DNA of 64,000 nt from Bacillus sp. REN3 (GTDB lineage Bacteria > Bacillota > Bacilli > Bacillales > Cytobacillaceae), in assembly GCF_017912555.1 (NCBI RefSeq), contig NZ_JAERSD010000008.1:62001-126000 (forward strand), written 5' to 3'. This document shows positions 55,337-64,000 of the stretch, in pieces. A program made the position numbers and the translations under genes. Every line of letters begins with the position of its first letter. The first letter of the stretch is position 1. A model generated the notes under the pieces. It worked only from the letters and a program-made list of their open reading frames with translations. It had not been told where the DNA came from and did not search any database.

Positions 55337-56071
55337 TCAAAGGAGCAAGAGCAATACCGTATAGGATGCCATCCCCGAGGCAAATGCCCAAAAGTTGCTC
55401 TCCTTTTCTTCCGGAAGTTCTTCTTTCATCACATTCAAAATGACGCCGCCTGCCAGCACGGCGAATAAAACAGCGATCACTCTTTCGTCAACATCGACTG
55501 ACATGCCCACACCCCATCCAATCAAAATGGCTGCTGCCAGGGCCCATCTGCCCAATCTGTCATAGACCTCCTTATGGGCACTACGCAAACTGTGGTCGCT
55601 TGTGAGGAAATGAAAAGCCAGCCCGAAAAAATAAAATAGCAGTTCGGTCATATCCTTCTTTCCACCGTGAAGGAGCAGATAACCAATCAGACTATTATAA
55701 AGGAAGAACACAGATAGATGAATCCAGAATACACCTATTGATGGCCGATTGTTTTGCGTTTCTTCCTGCTTCTTCTTTGAAGCCTTGACCATTCGATCCA
55801 AACCATAAAAAATGGCCAAGCCAAGCATGGCCACTATATAAGTATGATTCTCGAAAAACACCAGTGCTTCTGAATGAATACTCTTATCCAGCACCTTATT
55901 ATGCCGATTCAATTCGGGAAGCAGATGGATGAATACATAAGCAACGGAAATCCCTCCTGCTGCAGAAAGCAGCCAGCTCCTCGGGGTCCTGTCCAAAAAT
56001 GGAAGGTGCCTCGAGTATAAATGGATGGCGACAAAGCCTATGGCCAATATAAATGTAAACAACTGGAACAT
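55337..56071 (-). CDS. multi-pass membrane protein, ZIP-like
   Basis: 244 aa, about seven helices. YVFIHLLPELNRH near residue 48 and EELPEEKESNFWAF near 220 recall His/Glu patterns of ZIP metal transporters, but this is only a resemblance. Start 56071 set by AAAGGAG at about 8 nt. Lies between yqkF and the grpB-like gene; family otherwise unrecognised. Confidence 0.6.
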   Translation of the reverse strand: MFQLFTFILAIGFVAIHLYSRHLPFLDRTPRSWLLSAAGGISVAYVFIHLLPELNRHNKVLDKSIHSEALVFFENHTYIVAMLGLAIFYGLDRMVKASKKKQEETQNNRPSIGVFWIHLSVFFLYNSLIGYLLLHGGKKDMTELLFYFFGLAFHFLTSDHSLRSAHKEVYDRLGRWALAAAILIGWGVGMSVDVDERVIAVLFAVLAGGVILNVMKEELPEEKESNFWAFASGMASYTVLLLLL

Positions 56072-56134
56072 TGCCTTAACTCCTTTTTTGTTTCTTAACA
56101 TATGCCCATTAAGAAACGGAGTAAAACATAAAGC

Positions 56135-56659
56135 TTACTCTGGCCGCCATTGTAACGCTTTTTGTTCGATTTCCTTTACAAGCGGAGACTTTTCATCCAT
56201 ATAGGACTCGATATCGTATACAAACTTTACCGCTGCCATTTCTTTCAACTTCGTATACCGCTCCGCATCATTGGGGTGATTTCTCAGGTAATCGCGGAAA
56301 ACGAGATGCCGGTACACTTCCTTATTCCCCTTTTCATACGAATGCAAATGTACCTTCCTGACCCCGGCACCATCATTTTTTTGAAAATAGCGGCGTCCTT
56401 GAAGACCATTCTCTCCCTTCGCCTTATAACCGGCAGCCTCTAATTCCGGAGACGCCTTTTCTACTTGTTCAAGCCTGTCAGCGGCAAGAAGGATATCGAT
56501 GATCGGCTTCGCGCTGAGACCTGGAACGGCTGTGCTGCCAATATGGTGGATCTCCACTTCAACCGGTTTGAAGATTGACTCTAGCAGCAACTTTTCCTTG
56601 ATGAACAGGTCTGCCCATTCTGCCCTGTATTTCACTACATCGACCCGTCGCCGATTCAT
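56135..56659 (-). CDS. GrpB/YqkA-type nucleotidyltransferase-fold protein
   Basis: 174 aa with the GrpB signature IEIHHIGSTAVPGLSAKPIIDIL, as in the nucleotidyltransferase fold, plus FRDYLRNHPNDAERYTKLK. Function unknown. The ATG at 56659 overlaps the yqkE stop (ATGA). Confidence 0.82.
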   Translation of the reverse strand: MNRRRVDVVKYRAEWADLFIKEKLLLESIFKPVEVEIHHIGSTAVPGLSAKPIIDILLAADRLEQVEKASPELEAAGYKAKGENGLQGRRYFQKNDGAGVRKVHLHSYEKGNKEVYRHLVFRDYLRNHPNDAERYTKLKEMAAVKFVYDIESYMDEKSPLVKEIEQKALQWRPE

Positions 56660-56904
56660 TTGAAATTTTTCCAATCCATGTCGCTTTCTGAAAGCAATTC
56701 TTCGAATGATTTGTTCTTCTCCCTCAGACGGGCCGCTTCCTTTTTCCGCAGCGCTTCCTCCTGCTGTTTCTTCTCTTCCTCCTCCTCTAGCTGCTGCTTT
56801 TGCGCCTTAAGCTTCTCCATGACATCCTGATTCAGGAGGTCTCCAAGTGTCGCTGGCTTTTCCTGCTTTTTTGCAGGCTCCTTGCGGTGATGCTTTTTCT
56901 TCAT
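56656..56904 (-). CDS. yqkE: YqkE, DUF3886 coiled-coil protein
   Basis: 82 aa, very basic and acidic. A lysine/histidine-rich start (MKKKHHRKEPAKK), NQDVMEKLKAQKQQ, then a charged Q/E/K coiled coil and a FEELLSESDMDWKNFK end. Conserved beside yqkF; function unknown. Four-nt overlap with the next gene. Confidence 0.85.
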   Translation of the reverse strand: MKKKHHRKEPAKKQEKPATLGDLLNQDVMEKLKAQKQQLEEEEEKKQQEEALRKKEAARLREKNKSFEELLSESDMDWKNFK

Positions 56905-57059
56905 TATCGATCCCTCTGCTTTTTGTTATTGGCCATATTAAATTTGACTGTTCATTTCCGCTCAAACCAATAGCTAATCAAAAACCGTACTGCTCTTTAA
57001 CATAGCCTTGTTTGTATAAAAGATTATACTCTGTCTTTTCCAAAAATGCAGTTATCATT

Positions 57060-57245
57060 CATTGACTCGAAAAATTCTCAGATTGCCTCGCAGGATACGC
57101 ATTCCGCTTGGCGGGTGTCGGGCTCGCGCCTGCTAGGCATCCCCTCTCCCGCTGTACATTGGGGATTAGCTTCTTTGCGTCCGGCCTGCACGAAGGAAAT
57201 GGGGCAGCATTTCAAAGAGTTCCGCTGCAATCAGCAAATCTGTAC
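57060..57245 (-). repeat. degenerate dispersed intergenic repeat, copy B
   Basis: Minus-strand TGATTGCAGCGGAA, AAATGCT and CATTTCCTTCGTGCA match the element at 5205-5386 in the same order. The rest of 56905-57372 contains no gene. Confidence 0.5.
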
Positions 57246-57372
57246 TGCTTATTGAATTAAAGAAATCATTTATGCTCAAAAGCAAGAGTGAACCAGGGTC
57301 AGCGGGATTCCTAAAGGCTGTCTCATCCTATGCGGCATCCCTTCCTCAACAGTTGCAGCATCGCCAAAAATG

Positions 57373-57411
57373 AAAACAGGAACCCCCTAGTGGAAGAGGG
57401 ATTCCTGTTTC
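57373..57411 (-). terminator. terminator of the scoAB unit
   Basis: AAACAGGAA..CCC/GGG..TTCCTGTTT stem with a loop of about 9 nt and TTTTCATTTTT on the minus strand, 3 nt after the scoB stop. Confidence 0.85.
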
Positions 57412-57413
57412 AA

Positions 57414-58082
57414 TCAATAGGCGTCCATTTTGACCGAATCATCAACCAGGAGCTCCGGCTCTGTTGACTTGATGACATCCTCAGCGGTATAGCCGGATGC
57501 CACTTCGACAAGCTTCAGTCCTGCAGGGGTCACATCGATTACTGCCATATCAGTGATGATCCTGTTGACTACTTCTTTTCCTGTCAGCGGCAGGCTGCAA
57601 TTTTTCAAAATCTTCGGCTCCCCATTCTTGTTGACATGCTCCATGATGACAATGATTTTCCTGGCACCATGCACCAGGTCCATCGCCCCGCCCATCCCTT
57701 TGATCATTTTTCCAGGGATCATCCAGTTTGCCAGGTCTCCTGTTTCCGATACTTCCATGCCGCCGAGGATAGCGATGTTAACATGTCCGCCGCGGATCAT
57801 CGCGAATGACTCCGCTGAATCGAAATAGGCAGCGCCAGGAATCGCCGTGACAGTTTCTTTTCCTGCATTGATCAAATCGGGATCGACACGGTCTTCGGCC
57901 GGGTATGGGCCAATTCCTAAAAGGCCATTCTCTGATTGGAGGACGACCTGCTTGTCATTGGAAATGAAGTTGGCAACAAGTGTCGGCATCCCGATCCCCA
58001 AATTCACATAAAAGCCGTCCTCGATTTCTTTCTCAGCCCGGCGCGCGATTTTCTCCCTGACATTTGCTTTGTTCTTTATCAT
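57414..58082 (-). CDS. scoB: succinyl-CoA:3-oxoacid CoA-transferase subunit B
   Basis: 222 aa, catalytic Glu in [14 protein letters not shown] near residue 50 and [14 protein letters not shown]. With ScoA it moves CoA to acetoacetate. Last gene of a thiolase-scoA-scoB set. Confidence 0.93.
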   Translation of the reverse strand: MIKNKANVREKIARRAEKEIEDGFYVNLGIGMPTLVANFISNDKQVVLQSENGLLGIGPYPAEDRVDPDLINAGKETVTAIPGAAYFDSAESFAMIRGGHVNIAILGGMEVSETGDLANWMIPGKMIKGMGGAMDLVHGARKIIVIMEHVNKNGEPKILKNCSLPLTGKEVVNRIITDMAVIDVTPAGLKLVEVASGYTAEDVIKSTEPELLVDDSVKMDAY

Positions 58083-58111
58083 CTGCCTTCTCCTTTCATA
58101 GTCAGCTAAAG

Positions 58112-58801
58112 TTAACTGCTCACAGTCAGCCTTTCAATCCTCTTTTCCTGGGTGCCCTGGATAATTGACTGGACATAAATGCTCGGAGTATGGATTGTGT
58201 TTGGGTCCAGTTCACCAATCTCATAGATAGTTTCAATCTCCGCAATCGTCACCCTTCCAGCTGCCGCAATCATCGGGTTGAAATTCCTCGCGGTTTTGCG
58301 GTAGACAAGATTTCCCATCCTGTCACCTTTCCATGCTCTTACAAGGCTGAAGTCTGCGGTCAGCGCTTCTTCCAGGAGGTATTCCTTGCCGTTGAACATC
58401 CTTGTTTCCTTTCCTTCGGCAATCGGAGTCCCTACTCCTGCCGGTGTATAAAAGGCAGGAATCCCCGCTCCGCCTGCCCTGATTTTTTCTGCAAGTGTAC
58501 CCTGGGGCAAGAGCTCGACTTCAATTTCCCCTGACAATACTTGTCTTTCAAACTCCTTGTTTTCTCCAACATAGGAGCCAACCATTTTTTTTATCTGTTT
58601 GTTCTTTAGCAACAGTCCAAGGCCCCAGTCATCGACACCGCAGTTATTCGAAATGACGGTAAGATCCTTCACCCCTTTTTCCACGAGCGCTAGGATTGTA
58701 TTTTCGGGAATCCCGCACAGACCGAATCCGCCAACCATCAAGGTCGCGCCATCATGGATATCCGCTACTGCTTCTTGAAAAGAAGTACATACTTTTTTCA
58801 T
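58112..58801 (-). CDS. scoA: succinyl-CoA:3-oxoacid CoA-transferase subunit A
   Basis: 229 aa with the alpha-subunit motif [15 protein letters not shown] and [17 protein letters not shown]. Forms the active transferase with ScoB. 29 nt upstream of scoB and 33 nt downstream of the thiolase. Confidence 0.93.
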   Translation of the reverse strand: MKKVCTSFQEAVADIHDGATLMVGGFGLCGIPENTILALVEKGVKDLTVISNNCGVDDWGLGLLLKNKQIKKMVGSYVGENKEFERQVLSGEIEVELLPQGTLAEKIRAGGAGIPAFYTPAGVGTPIAEGKETRMFNGKEYLLEEALTADFSLVRAWKGDRMGNLVYRKTARNFNPMIAAAGRVTIAEIETIYEIGELDPNTIHTPSIYVQSIIQGTQEKRIERLTVSS

Positions 58802-58834
58802 CGCTGCTCCTCCAGTTTTTAAATTGTCAGCTTC

Positions 58835-60022
58835 TTAAGCAAGTTCTACCACAGTCGCTACGCCCTGGCCGCCGCCGATACAAAGAGTGGCAAGCCCTTT
58901 TTTGGCGTTTCTCCGTTTCATTTCATGGATGAGGGTCACAAGGATCCTTGCCCCGCTGGCTCCAATTGGATGGCCGAGAGCAATCGCCCCGCCATTGACG
59001 TTCAATATCTCTTTATTGAAATGAAGCTCCCGGTCGACTGCCAGTGACTGGGCGGCAAATGCCTCGTTCGCCTCGATCAGCTCCATGTCTTCGAGGGTCA
59101 TCCCAGACTTTTCTAGTGCTTTTTTGACTGCTGGGACCGGACCGATTCCCATGATGCTCGGATCGACACCCGCGCTTGCGTTTGCCTTGATGACGACAAG
59201 CGGATTCAATCCCAGCTCCTCGGCCTTATCCTTGCTCATGACGACAAGAGCGGCTGCTCCATCATTGATTCCGGAAGCATTCCCGGCTGTGACGCTTCCG
59301 TCCCTCTTGAATGCGGGACGCAGGCCTCCAAGTTTTTCCGCTGTTGTCCCTTTCTTCGGATATTCATCTGAATCAAAGATGATTGGATCCCCTTTGCGCT
59401 GCGGAATCTCAATTGGAACAATTTCATCCTTGAATCTGCCTTCCTTGATTGCTTTCGCTGCCTTTTCCTGGCTTGCAGCCGCAAATTCGTCCTGTTCCGT
59501 CCGGCTAATTTCATACTTTGAGCAGAGATTCTCCGCTGTTACTCCCATATGGTAATCATTGAATGCGCACCAAAGACCATCCGAAATCATGCTGTCCAGC
59601 AGCTTCTGGTCCCCCATCTTGAAGCCATTGCGCGCATTTTTCAATAAATAAGGCGCCTGGCTCATGTTTTCCATGCCGCCTGCGACGACAATTTCTGCAT
59701 CCCCTGCAATGATGGCCTGGGCAGCCAAGTGGACCGCCTTCAGTCCTGATCCGCATACTTTGTTGATCGTCATCGAGGAAGCGCTTTCAGGGAGCCCCGC
59801 CTTGATCGCTGCCTGACGTGCGGGATTTTGTCCAAGCCCCGCCTGCAGGACATTTCCCATGATCACTTCATCCACTTGTTCAGGCTTCACTCCAGCCTGT
59901 TTAATAGCTTCCTTGATGACCGTTGCTCCCAGCTCTTGCGCGGGAATATCTTTCAGGCTTCCATTGAAGCTTCCAATGGCTGTCCTTACAGCCGCAACGA
60001 TTACCGCTTCGCTTTTCCCCAA
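58835..60022 (-). CDS. acetyl-CoA C-acetyltransferase (thiolase II)
   Basis: 395 aa. Active-site Cys near residue 90 ([12 protein letters not shown]), His in [11 protein letters not shown], and Cys in [10 protein letters not shown]. It condenses or cleaves acetoacetyl-CoA. Start uncertain: TTG at 60022 has AAAGG 8 nt upstream and yields the normal thiolase N-terminus; TTG at 60076 also has AAAGGG and would add 18 residues. First gene of the set, divergent from HMG-CoA lyase. Confidence 0.92.
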   Translation of the reverse strand: MGKSEAVIVAAVRTAIGSFNGSLKDIPAQELGATVIKEAIKQAGVKPEQVDEVIMGNVLQAGLGQNPARQAAIKAGLPESASSMTINKVCGSGLKAVHLAAQAIIAGDAEIVVAGGMENMSQAPYLLKNARNGFKMGDQKLLDSMISDGLWCAFNDYHMGVTAENLCSKYEISRTEQDEFAAASQEKAAKAIKEGRFKDEIVPIEIPQRKGDPIIFDSDEYPKKGTTAEKLGGLRPAFKRDGSVTAGNASGINDGAAALVVMSKDKAEELGLNPLVVIKANASAGVDPSIMGIGPVPAVKKALEKSGMTLEDMELIEANEAFAAQSLAVDRELHFNKEILNVNGGAIALGHPIGASGARILVTLIHEMKRRNAKKGLATLCIGGGQGVATVVELA

Positions 60023-60172
60023 ATCACTCACCCTTTCTCTTGGTCTTGCACTGATATTTACTTCGATTGCTTTCAATCAAATCCCTTTTATTTTATCAAA
60101 ATTTTTATTATTCTTGCATTTTTAAAAATATTCTATTTACAATGGAAATATGTGACGAGAGGAGGATCTTTC

Positions 60173-61072
60173 ATGCTGCAGCTTCCTGGAAAGGTTGAAA
60201 TTATCGAGGTTGGCCCGCGCGACGGGCTGCAAAATGATAAAAGCTTTGTCCCTACTGATGTAAAAATAGCATTCATCAATGCTTTGAAAAAGGCTGGCCT
60301 GAAGGAGATGGAACTCACTTCATTCGTATCTCCGAAATGGGTGCCGCAAATGGGCGACGCGCCGGAAATCGTCGCTGAATGCCTTGACAGCGTGACAAGG
60401 AATATCGTTCTTGTTCCGAACAGAAAAGGAATAGAACGGGTTTATTCGACCGATTGCAAAGCAGTGGCCGTGTTTGTGGGCGTCAGTGACACATTCAACA
60501 AAAAAAACATCAATAAAACGACAGCCGAAAGCCTTGCCGAAGTGCTGCCACTGGTCACTGAGCTCAAGGAAAAAGACTACTTTGTCCGCGCCTGCATCTC
60601 GACTGCTTTCTATTGTCCGTATGAAGGTAAAATCGAAGAGGATGCCGTGCTTTCCCTCTGCAAGCAATTTGCCGATGCCGGTGTCGATGAACTGAGTGTC
60701 GCCGATACGATTGGGATGGCTGCTCCGAATGAGTCTTATTCGCTGTTCTCCAAATTTAAAACAGCATTCCCGAATCTTCTGCTGACCGCCCATTTCCATG
60801 ATACGAGAAAGCTGGCGCTTGCCAATATCCTTGCCGCTCTCCAGGCGGGCATCTCTCGTTTTGATACATCTGCCGGCGGGCTGGGCGGCTGCCCGTTCGC
60901 GCCAGGCGCTTCCGGGAATGCCGCTACTGAAGAGGTTGTCTATATGCTGCACAGGATGGGCATCGAAACAGGAATCGACCTGGATAAGCTTGTCCAGGCA
61001 ATAGAAATCATCAAGCCGCATGTATCAGGGCCCATCGATAGCACTTATTTCCGGTTGAATTCGCTAGCCTAG
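60173..61072 (+). CDS. mvaB: hydroxymethylglutaryl-CoA lyase
   Basis: 299 aa HMGL-type TIM barrel: EVGPRDGLQND (metal Asp), TAHFHDTRKLALANI (His pair), and catalytic-loop GLGGCPFAPGASGN. It splits HMG-CoA to acetoacetate and acetyl-CoA at the end of leucine breakdown. GAGGAGG upstream of 60173; the upstream open frame is not coding. Confidence 0.95.
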   Translation: MLQLPGKVEIIEVGPRDGLQNDKSFVPTDVKIAFINALKKAGLKEMELTSFVSPKWVPQMGDAPEIVAECLDSVTRNIVLVPNRKGIERVYSTDCKAVAVFVGVSDTFNKKNINKTTAESLAEVLPLVTELKEKDYFVRACISTAFYCPYEGKIEEDAVLSLCKQFADAGVDELSVADTIGMAAPNESYSLFSKFKTAFPNLLLTAHFHDTRKLALANILAALQAGISRFDTSAGGLGGCPFAPGASGNAATEEVVYMLHRMGIETGIDLDKLVQAIEIIKPHVSGPIDSTYFRLNSLA

Positions 61073-61148
61073 TTCGATGCATAAACGACCGCTCTTCCAT
61101 ACATCTTATAGGTGAAGACATCTTCAGGAAGGGAGCGGAACAGACACT

Positions 61149-61280
61149 ATGAGCCAAAAGCGTGACAAAGGAAACAGCCAGCAGGGCAAGCCGGATGCTG
61201 ACAATATCAAACAAACAATCGCCGCTGAAGACCTGGAAAAAGCGGTCCGGCCGACAAAACGGCAGAATACACCGCAATAG
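61149..61280 (+). CDS. short hydrophilic peptide, unrecognised
   Basis: 43 aa, no hydrophobic segment, rich in K, Q, D and A (MSQKRDKGNSQQGKPDAD and DLEKAVRPTKRQ). GGGAGCGG lies about 10 nt before the ATG, and a strong terminator follows. Could be a small spore-type or regulatory protein; no family known to me. Confidence 0.5.
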   Translation: MSQKRDKGNSQQGKPDADNIKQTIAAEDLEKAVRPTKRQNTPQ

Positions 61281-61287
61281 CAACCCA

Positions 61288-61318
61288 AAAGGCCGCAATT
61301 TCGCGGCCTTTCTATGTT
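61288..61318 (+). terminator. terminator after the 43-aa gene
   Basis: AAAGGCCGC/GCGGCCTTT stem, 6-nt loop, then CTATGTTTT. Confidence 0.8.
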
Positions 61319-61358
61319 TTATGGTAAAATAAAGAAAAATGCATTCGGAGGGTTTAGA

Positions 61359-62294
61359 TTGAGAAAGGTGTTCCGCTTCCTGCTTTCGTTTTTGTTCGTA
61401 TTGGCCTCTCTCGGGGTTTATCTTTCGAACAGGGTGATGTTTTTGAAAAAGAAGGATGATGAGGAAATCTTCATCCGTGAAAAAGAGGCTGGCCATCTCC
61501 ATCCCGATGATTACGATGCTCTGCCAAAGCGGGAAGTCACAATCCAGTCTTCCTTTGGTTATCCGCTGAAGGCAGTGCTCGTTGAACCGCATGATTCCAA
61601 CAGGTACATTATCATTGCCCATGGAGTGACCCAAAACAAAACAAATTCAGTCAAATATATGAACCTGTTCCTTAATAGGGGTTTCAATGCAGTCATTTAT
61701 GATCACCGCCGCCACGGAGAATCAGGCGGGAAGACGACCAGCTATGGTTTTTATGAAAAATTCGACCTGAAATCGGTCGTCGACTGGCTGAAAGCAGAAA
61801 AAGGACGTGATATTTTCCTTGGGATCCATGGGGAGTCAATGGGGGCGGCGACCTTGCTCCTGTATGCAGGGATGCTTGAGGACGGAGCGGATTTCTATGT
61901 TGCCGATTGCCCGTTTTCCGACTTCAGCGAGCAGCTAGCCTACCGGATCAAGGAAGAGGTCAAAGTGCCTCCCCGGCTCCTGCTGCCGGTCGCCAGCTTG
62001 TTCCTGCGCATCCGGGATAAATATTCGCTCCGCGATGTGTCGCCAATCACTGTTATAGAAAACATCAAGAATCCTGTCCTGTTCATTCACAGCCGCAAGG
62101 ACGATTTCATTTTGCCCTCGATGACAGAAGCATTGTTCGAGCAAAAGAAAGGACCAAAGAAACTGTTCATGGCCGAAAACGGCCTTCACGCCCAATCTTA
62201 CAGTGAAAATCGCGAGGAATATGAAAAGGTGCTGGATGAGTTCCTTAAGGAATATGTTTTCACGAGGAATGGCGTGGCTGAGCCTGTTTCATGA
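61359..62294 (+). CDS. yqkD: alpha/beta hydrolase YqkD
   Basis: 311 aa. N-terminal signal anchor (about 2-22), then an alpha/beta hydrolase with the nucleophile elbow GIHGESMGAATLL (Ser), an acid in SRKDDFILP, and a late His (NGLHAQSYS). Substrate unknown. Start TTG at 61359 after GGAGGG. Confidence 0.88.
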   Translation: MRKVFRFLLSFLFVLASLGVYLSNRVMFLKKKDDEEIFIREKEAGHLHPDDYDALPKREVTIQSSFGYPLKAVLVEPHDSNRYIIIAHGVTQNKTNSVKYMNLFLNRGFNAVIYDHRRHGESGGKTTSYGFYEKFDLKSVVDWLKAEKGRDIFLGIHGESMGAATLLLYAGMLEDGADFYVADCPFSDFSEQLAYRIKEEVKVPPRLLLPVASLFLRIRDKYSLRDVSPITVIENIKNPVLFIHSRKDDFILPSMTEALFEQKKGPKKLFMAENGLHAQSYSENREEYEKVLDEFLKEYVFTRNGVAEPVS

Positions 62295-62299
62295 CGCAA

Positions 62300-62330
62300 A
62301 CAGGGGCAAGCCCAGTCGGGCCGCCCCTGT
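62300..62330. terminator. hairpin between convergent yqkD and the lipoprotein gene
   Basis: ACAGGGGC/GCCCCTGT outer stem and CCC/GGG inner stem. T-runs are weak on both sides. Confidence 0.6.
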
Positions 62331-62335
62331 CCCTG

Positions 62336-62881
62336 TCATTGCTTTTTACCCTGGCGGTTAAGTTCCTTTCCATCCGCGCCAAGAGCCCTGACTTGTTTAT
62401 AATCCCCTATTGCATAATAATAGCGGTCTTTTCCTTTCTGGATGATTTCAATTTTCTTGAATTTCCCGTCAGTGCCTGCTGCTTCAATTGTTTTGACGCC
62501 AGGGTTGGCAATTTTCCCAAAAATCACGGGAATCCTCTCTTCCAGTTTGCCGTTCTTGCGATAAATATGGAAAGCATCGGCATATAAAATCATGAAATCA
62601 TTTTCATAATAAGTCCAGTGGTTGTGCCCCGCGTTTTCCCAGCCATCCTTTTTCCCGCCTTTGATATAGGCAACGGCCAGCGCTTCGAATTGCTTTCTGC
62701 CATCCTTTTGCTCAGTTGTGTAAAAGACGACCCAGCCGTCCTTCGTTTTTTCCTTGTGTATGATCTGTTTGATATTGAACGGTATGTCTTTCCGGATTGC
62801 TTCCTCTACTGTCTCATACTTGCAGCCAGCGAGCAGAAGCATGCACATGATGAACATGGCTGCCCTCCGCATCTTCCCCAT
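62336..62881 (-). CDS. putative lipoprotein
   Basis: 181 aa. Signal sequence MGKMRRAAMFIMCMLLLAGC with a lipobox Cys at residue 20. Mature part is mixed beta with TTEQKDGRKQFEALAVAY and HWTYYENDFMI. AGGAGGAG site before 62881. Function unknown. Confidence 0.8.
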   Translation of the reverse strand: MGKMRRAAMFIMCMLLLAGCKYETVEEAIRKDIPFNIKQIIHKEKTKDGWVVFYTTEQKDGRKQFEALAVAYIKGGKKDGWENAGHNHWTYYENDFMILYADAFHIYRKNGKLEERIPVIFGKIANPGVKTIEAAGTDGKFKKIEIIQKGKDRYYYAIGDYKQVRALGADGKELNRQGKKQ

Positions 62882-62965
62882 AACTCTCCTCCTGCCCATT
62901 TGCAAACCAATTCTATGGATATCGATTCCTATTTTTATTTAATCCATTTTTTAAATTATTGTAAA

Positions 62966-63298
62966 CTATTTTCCTTTTGTTTTATCTAAGTAGCTCATAC
63001 GCGGATTCAAGTATTCGTTAGGGCTTTTCAACTGATAACAGCCTGTTGCCGCACTATAATCAATGGTCATTTCATCGTCGAAAAAAACTTCCCTTGATGC
63101 CTCGATATAGATCGGGAAGCTGTCAGTCCTGATTTCCGTTTCATTCCTCTCCCGTTCGTCCTCAAGCCAGAGGGCAGCCACACCATTGACCGCGCAGCCG
63201 CAGCCGTCTATATCGTATTTCAGCTTCAGGAATCCTGGCTTCCCTGCCATTTTCTCCTTCAGCTTTTTCTCCGCGGCTGCTGTTACTTTTATTTTCAT
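62966..63298 (-). CDS. yqkB: HesB/IscA-like protein YqkB
   Basis: 110 aa, FeS-biogenesis (DUF1462/HesB-like) fold with DIDGCGCAVNG, an unusual cysteine pair compared with canonical A-type carriers, and TGCYQLKSPNEYLNP at the end. Likely Fe-S or thiol related; not experimentally defined. AAGGAG before 63298. Confidence 0.82.
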   Translation of the reverse strand: MKIKVTAAAEKKLKEKMAGKPGFLKLKYDIDGCGCAVNGVAALWLEDERERNETEIRTDSFPIYIEASREVFFDDEMTIDYSAATGCYQLKSPNEYLNPRMSYLDKTKGK

Positions 63299-63448
63299 TT
63301 TCCTGCACTCCTTCCCTGATTTTCTTATTTTACCATACCTTTCTGGTAAGATTGGATGCAAAACAGTCTCAAAATTGACTTGCAATTTTCCGCTTCAGCT
63401 TTTACTATCAAAGATAAATTGTGACAAAGTTGTGAAGGAGTGTTTTTT

Positions 63449-63664
63449 ATGTCAAAAGTGCAAATCAAAGTAAACGATAACGGTTCATTCAAGGTTTCAG
63501 GAGATGTGGAATTATTGGACGGTGCCGGGAACAAATTCGTAACAAAGCCTGTCTTCTCGCTTTGCCGCTGTGGAATGAGCAAGAACATGCCATTCTGCGA
63601 TGCTTCCCACAAAGGGAAATTCGAATCGGCTGTACGCGCTCCACAATCGGAAGAAACAGAATAA
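63449..63664 (+). CDS. CDGSH-type iron-sulfur protein
   Basis: 71 aa. Cys39, Cys41, Cys50 and His54 (CRCGMSKNMPFCDASHKG) form the 3Cys-1His ligand set of a [2Fe-2S] mitoNEET-like cluster. Redox or cluster-transfer role expected. GGAG 8-10 nt before ATG 63449. Divergent from yqkB and followed by a terminator. Confidence 0.9.
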   Translation: MSKVQIKVNDNGSFKVSGDVELLDGAGNKFVTKPVFSLCRCGMSKNMPFCDASHKGKFESAVRAPQSEETE

Positions 63665-63676
63665 AATCATTTCCTG

Positions 63677-63702
63677 GCGCTGGGTTTTCCCATCGCTTTT
63701 TT
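63677..63702 (+). terminator. terminator of the CDGSH gene
   Basis: GCGCTGGG/CCCATCGC stem (one mismatch), TTTT loop, then six T residues. Confidence 0.82.
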
Positions 63703-63708
63703 GTCTGT

Positions 63709-64000
63709 TCACCATTCTTCTGCATGCCTGACATCGGCAATCGCTGCTATTTCGATGCGATGGACTTCTTCAAACCGGTCGACGACATGCAATTTCTGCC
63801 CGAGTTCGTCCCAATAATGAATTTTCCCGATCACAAGCTCATATTTCCGCCGCCGATAGTAAGCGATGCTGACAGGGCGATTGAACTCCATCGCTTCAAG
63901 GATGGTGTCATTCAGCTGCTCAAGTTGCTGTTCATCAAGCTGCTTCTCTTTTTCGTATTGGTCTTCCTGCGCCCAGTCACGCAGCAGCTTCACATGTTCA
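63709..64000 (-). CDS. YolD-like protein (5' end beyond the window)
   Basis: 97 residues visible, open past 64000. EHVKLLRDWAQEDQYEKEK and SIAYYRRRKYELVIGKIHYW are typical YolD. YolD-like genes usually sit before a Y-family DNA polymerase (UvrX/DinB); none follows here, as the gene ends next to the CDGSH terminator. The true start lies outside the window. Confidence 0.82.
   Translation of the reverse strand, partial: EHVKLLRDWAQEDQYEKEKQLDEQQLEQLNDTILEAMEFNRPVSIAYYRRRKYELVIGKIHYWDELGQKLHVVDRFEEVHRIEIAAIADVRHAEEW

Overview
The window is a chromosomal segment of a low-to-mid G+C, Gram-positive, endospore-forming member of the Bacillaceae. The evidence is gene order that largely follows Bacillus subtilis from ypfA to yqkB, strong GGAGG-type ribosome binding sites, frequent TTG and GTG starts, many spore genes (sleB/ypeB, cotJ, spmAB, dacB, spoVA, spoIIA-sigF, dacF, spoIIM, mciZ) and bacillithiol chemistry (ypdA). 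A Mesobacillus- or Cytobacillus-like genus is plausible but is inference only. Most genes are on the minus strand. No tRNA, rRNA, CRISPR array, prophage or intact insertion sequence was seen.

Layout. 1-10 kb: ypfA (c-di-GMP receptor), ypeB-sleB (spore cortex lysis), prsW, an asparaginase on the plus strand, ypdA, an undamaged gudB, mecB, a decayed MerR/cobalamin-type regulator and ypbG. 10-18 kb: a CBS-domain protein, a divergent cotJABC spore-coat operon, then ypbF, ypbE, ypbD, recQ, ypbB and ferredoxin. 18-23 kb: ribU behind an FMN riboswitch, a PHP phosphatase, an M23/LysM peptidase, and the sigX-rsiX pair with a recognisable ECF promoter. 23-33 kb: resABCDE (cytochrome c maturation and redox two-component system), rluB, spmAB and dacB. 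33-37 kb: ypuI, scpAB (condensin), several small genes, ribT. 37-46 kb: lysA, a shortened spoVA operon (only AA, AB and AF), the spoIIA operon with a SigH promoter and 0A box, and dacF. 46-54 kb: pdp-punA-drm nucleoside salvage with cre and palindromic operator candidates, xerD, yqzK, fur, spoIIM, an EndoQ-like yqxK, nudF, and divergent mciZ and yqkF. 54-64 kb: yqkE/grpB, a ketone-body/leucine module (scoAB, thiolase, HMG-CoA lyase), yqkD, a lipoprotein, yqkB, a CDGSH protein and a truncated YolD-like gene at the edge.

Functional themes. Sporulation genes of successive stages sit side by side: SigF and its partner-switch regulators; mother-cell MciZ, SpoIIM, CotJ, SpmAB and DacB; forespore SpoVA, SleB and YpeB. 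Redox biology recurs in res, fer, ypdA and fur. The nucleoside genes form a route from nucleosides to ribose-5-phosphate. HMG-CoA lyase, the CoA transferase and the thiolase together could take HMG-CoA to acetoacetate and then to acetyl-CoA.

Most notable are the reduced spoVA operon, the full-length but broken MerR/B12 regulator between mecB and ypbG, the unusual regulatory layout upstream of drm, a structured unannotated stretch between spoVAF and lysA, and degenerate copies of a dispersed Bacillus-type intergenic repeat. I found no clearly new multi-gene system; the region is mainly conserved core genome.
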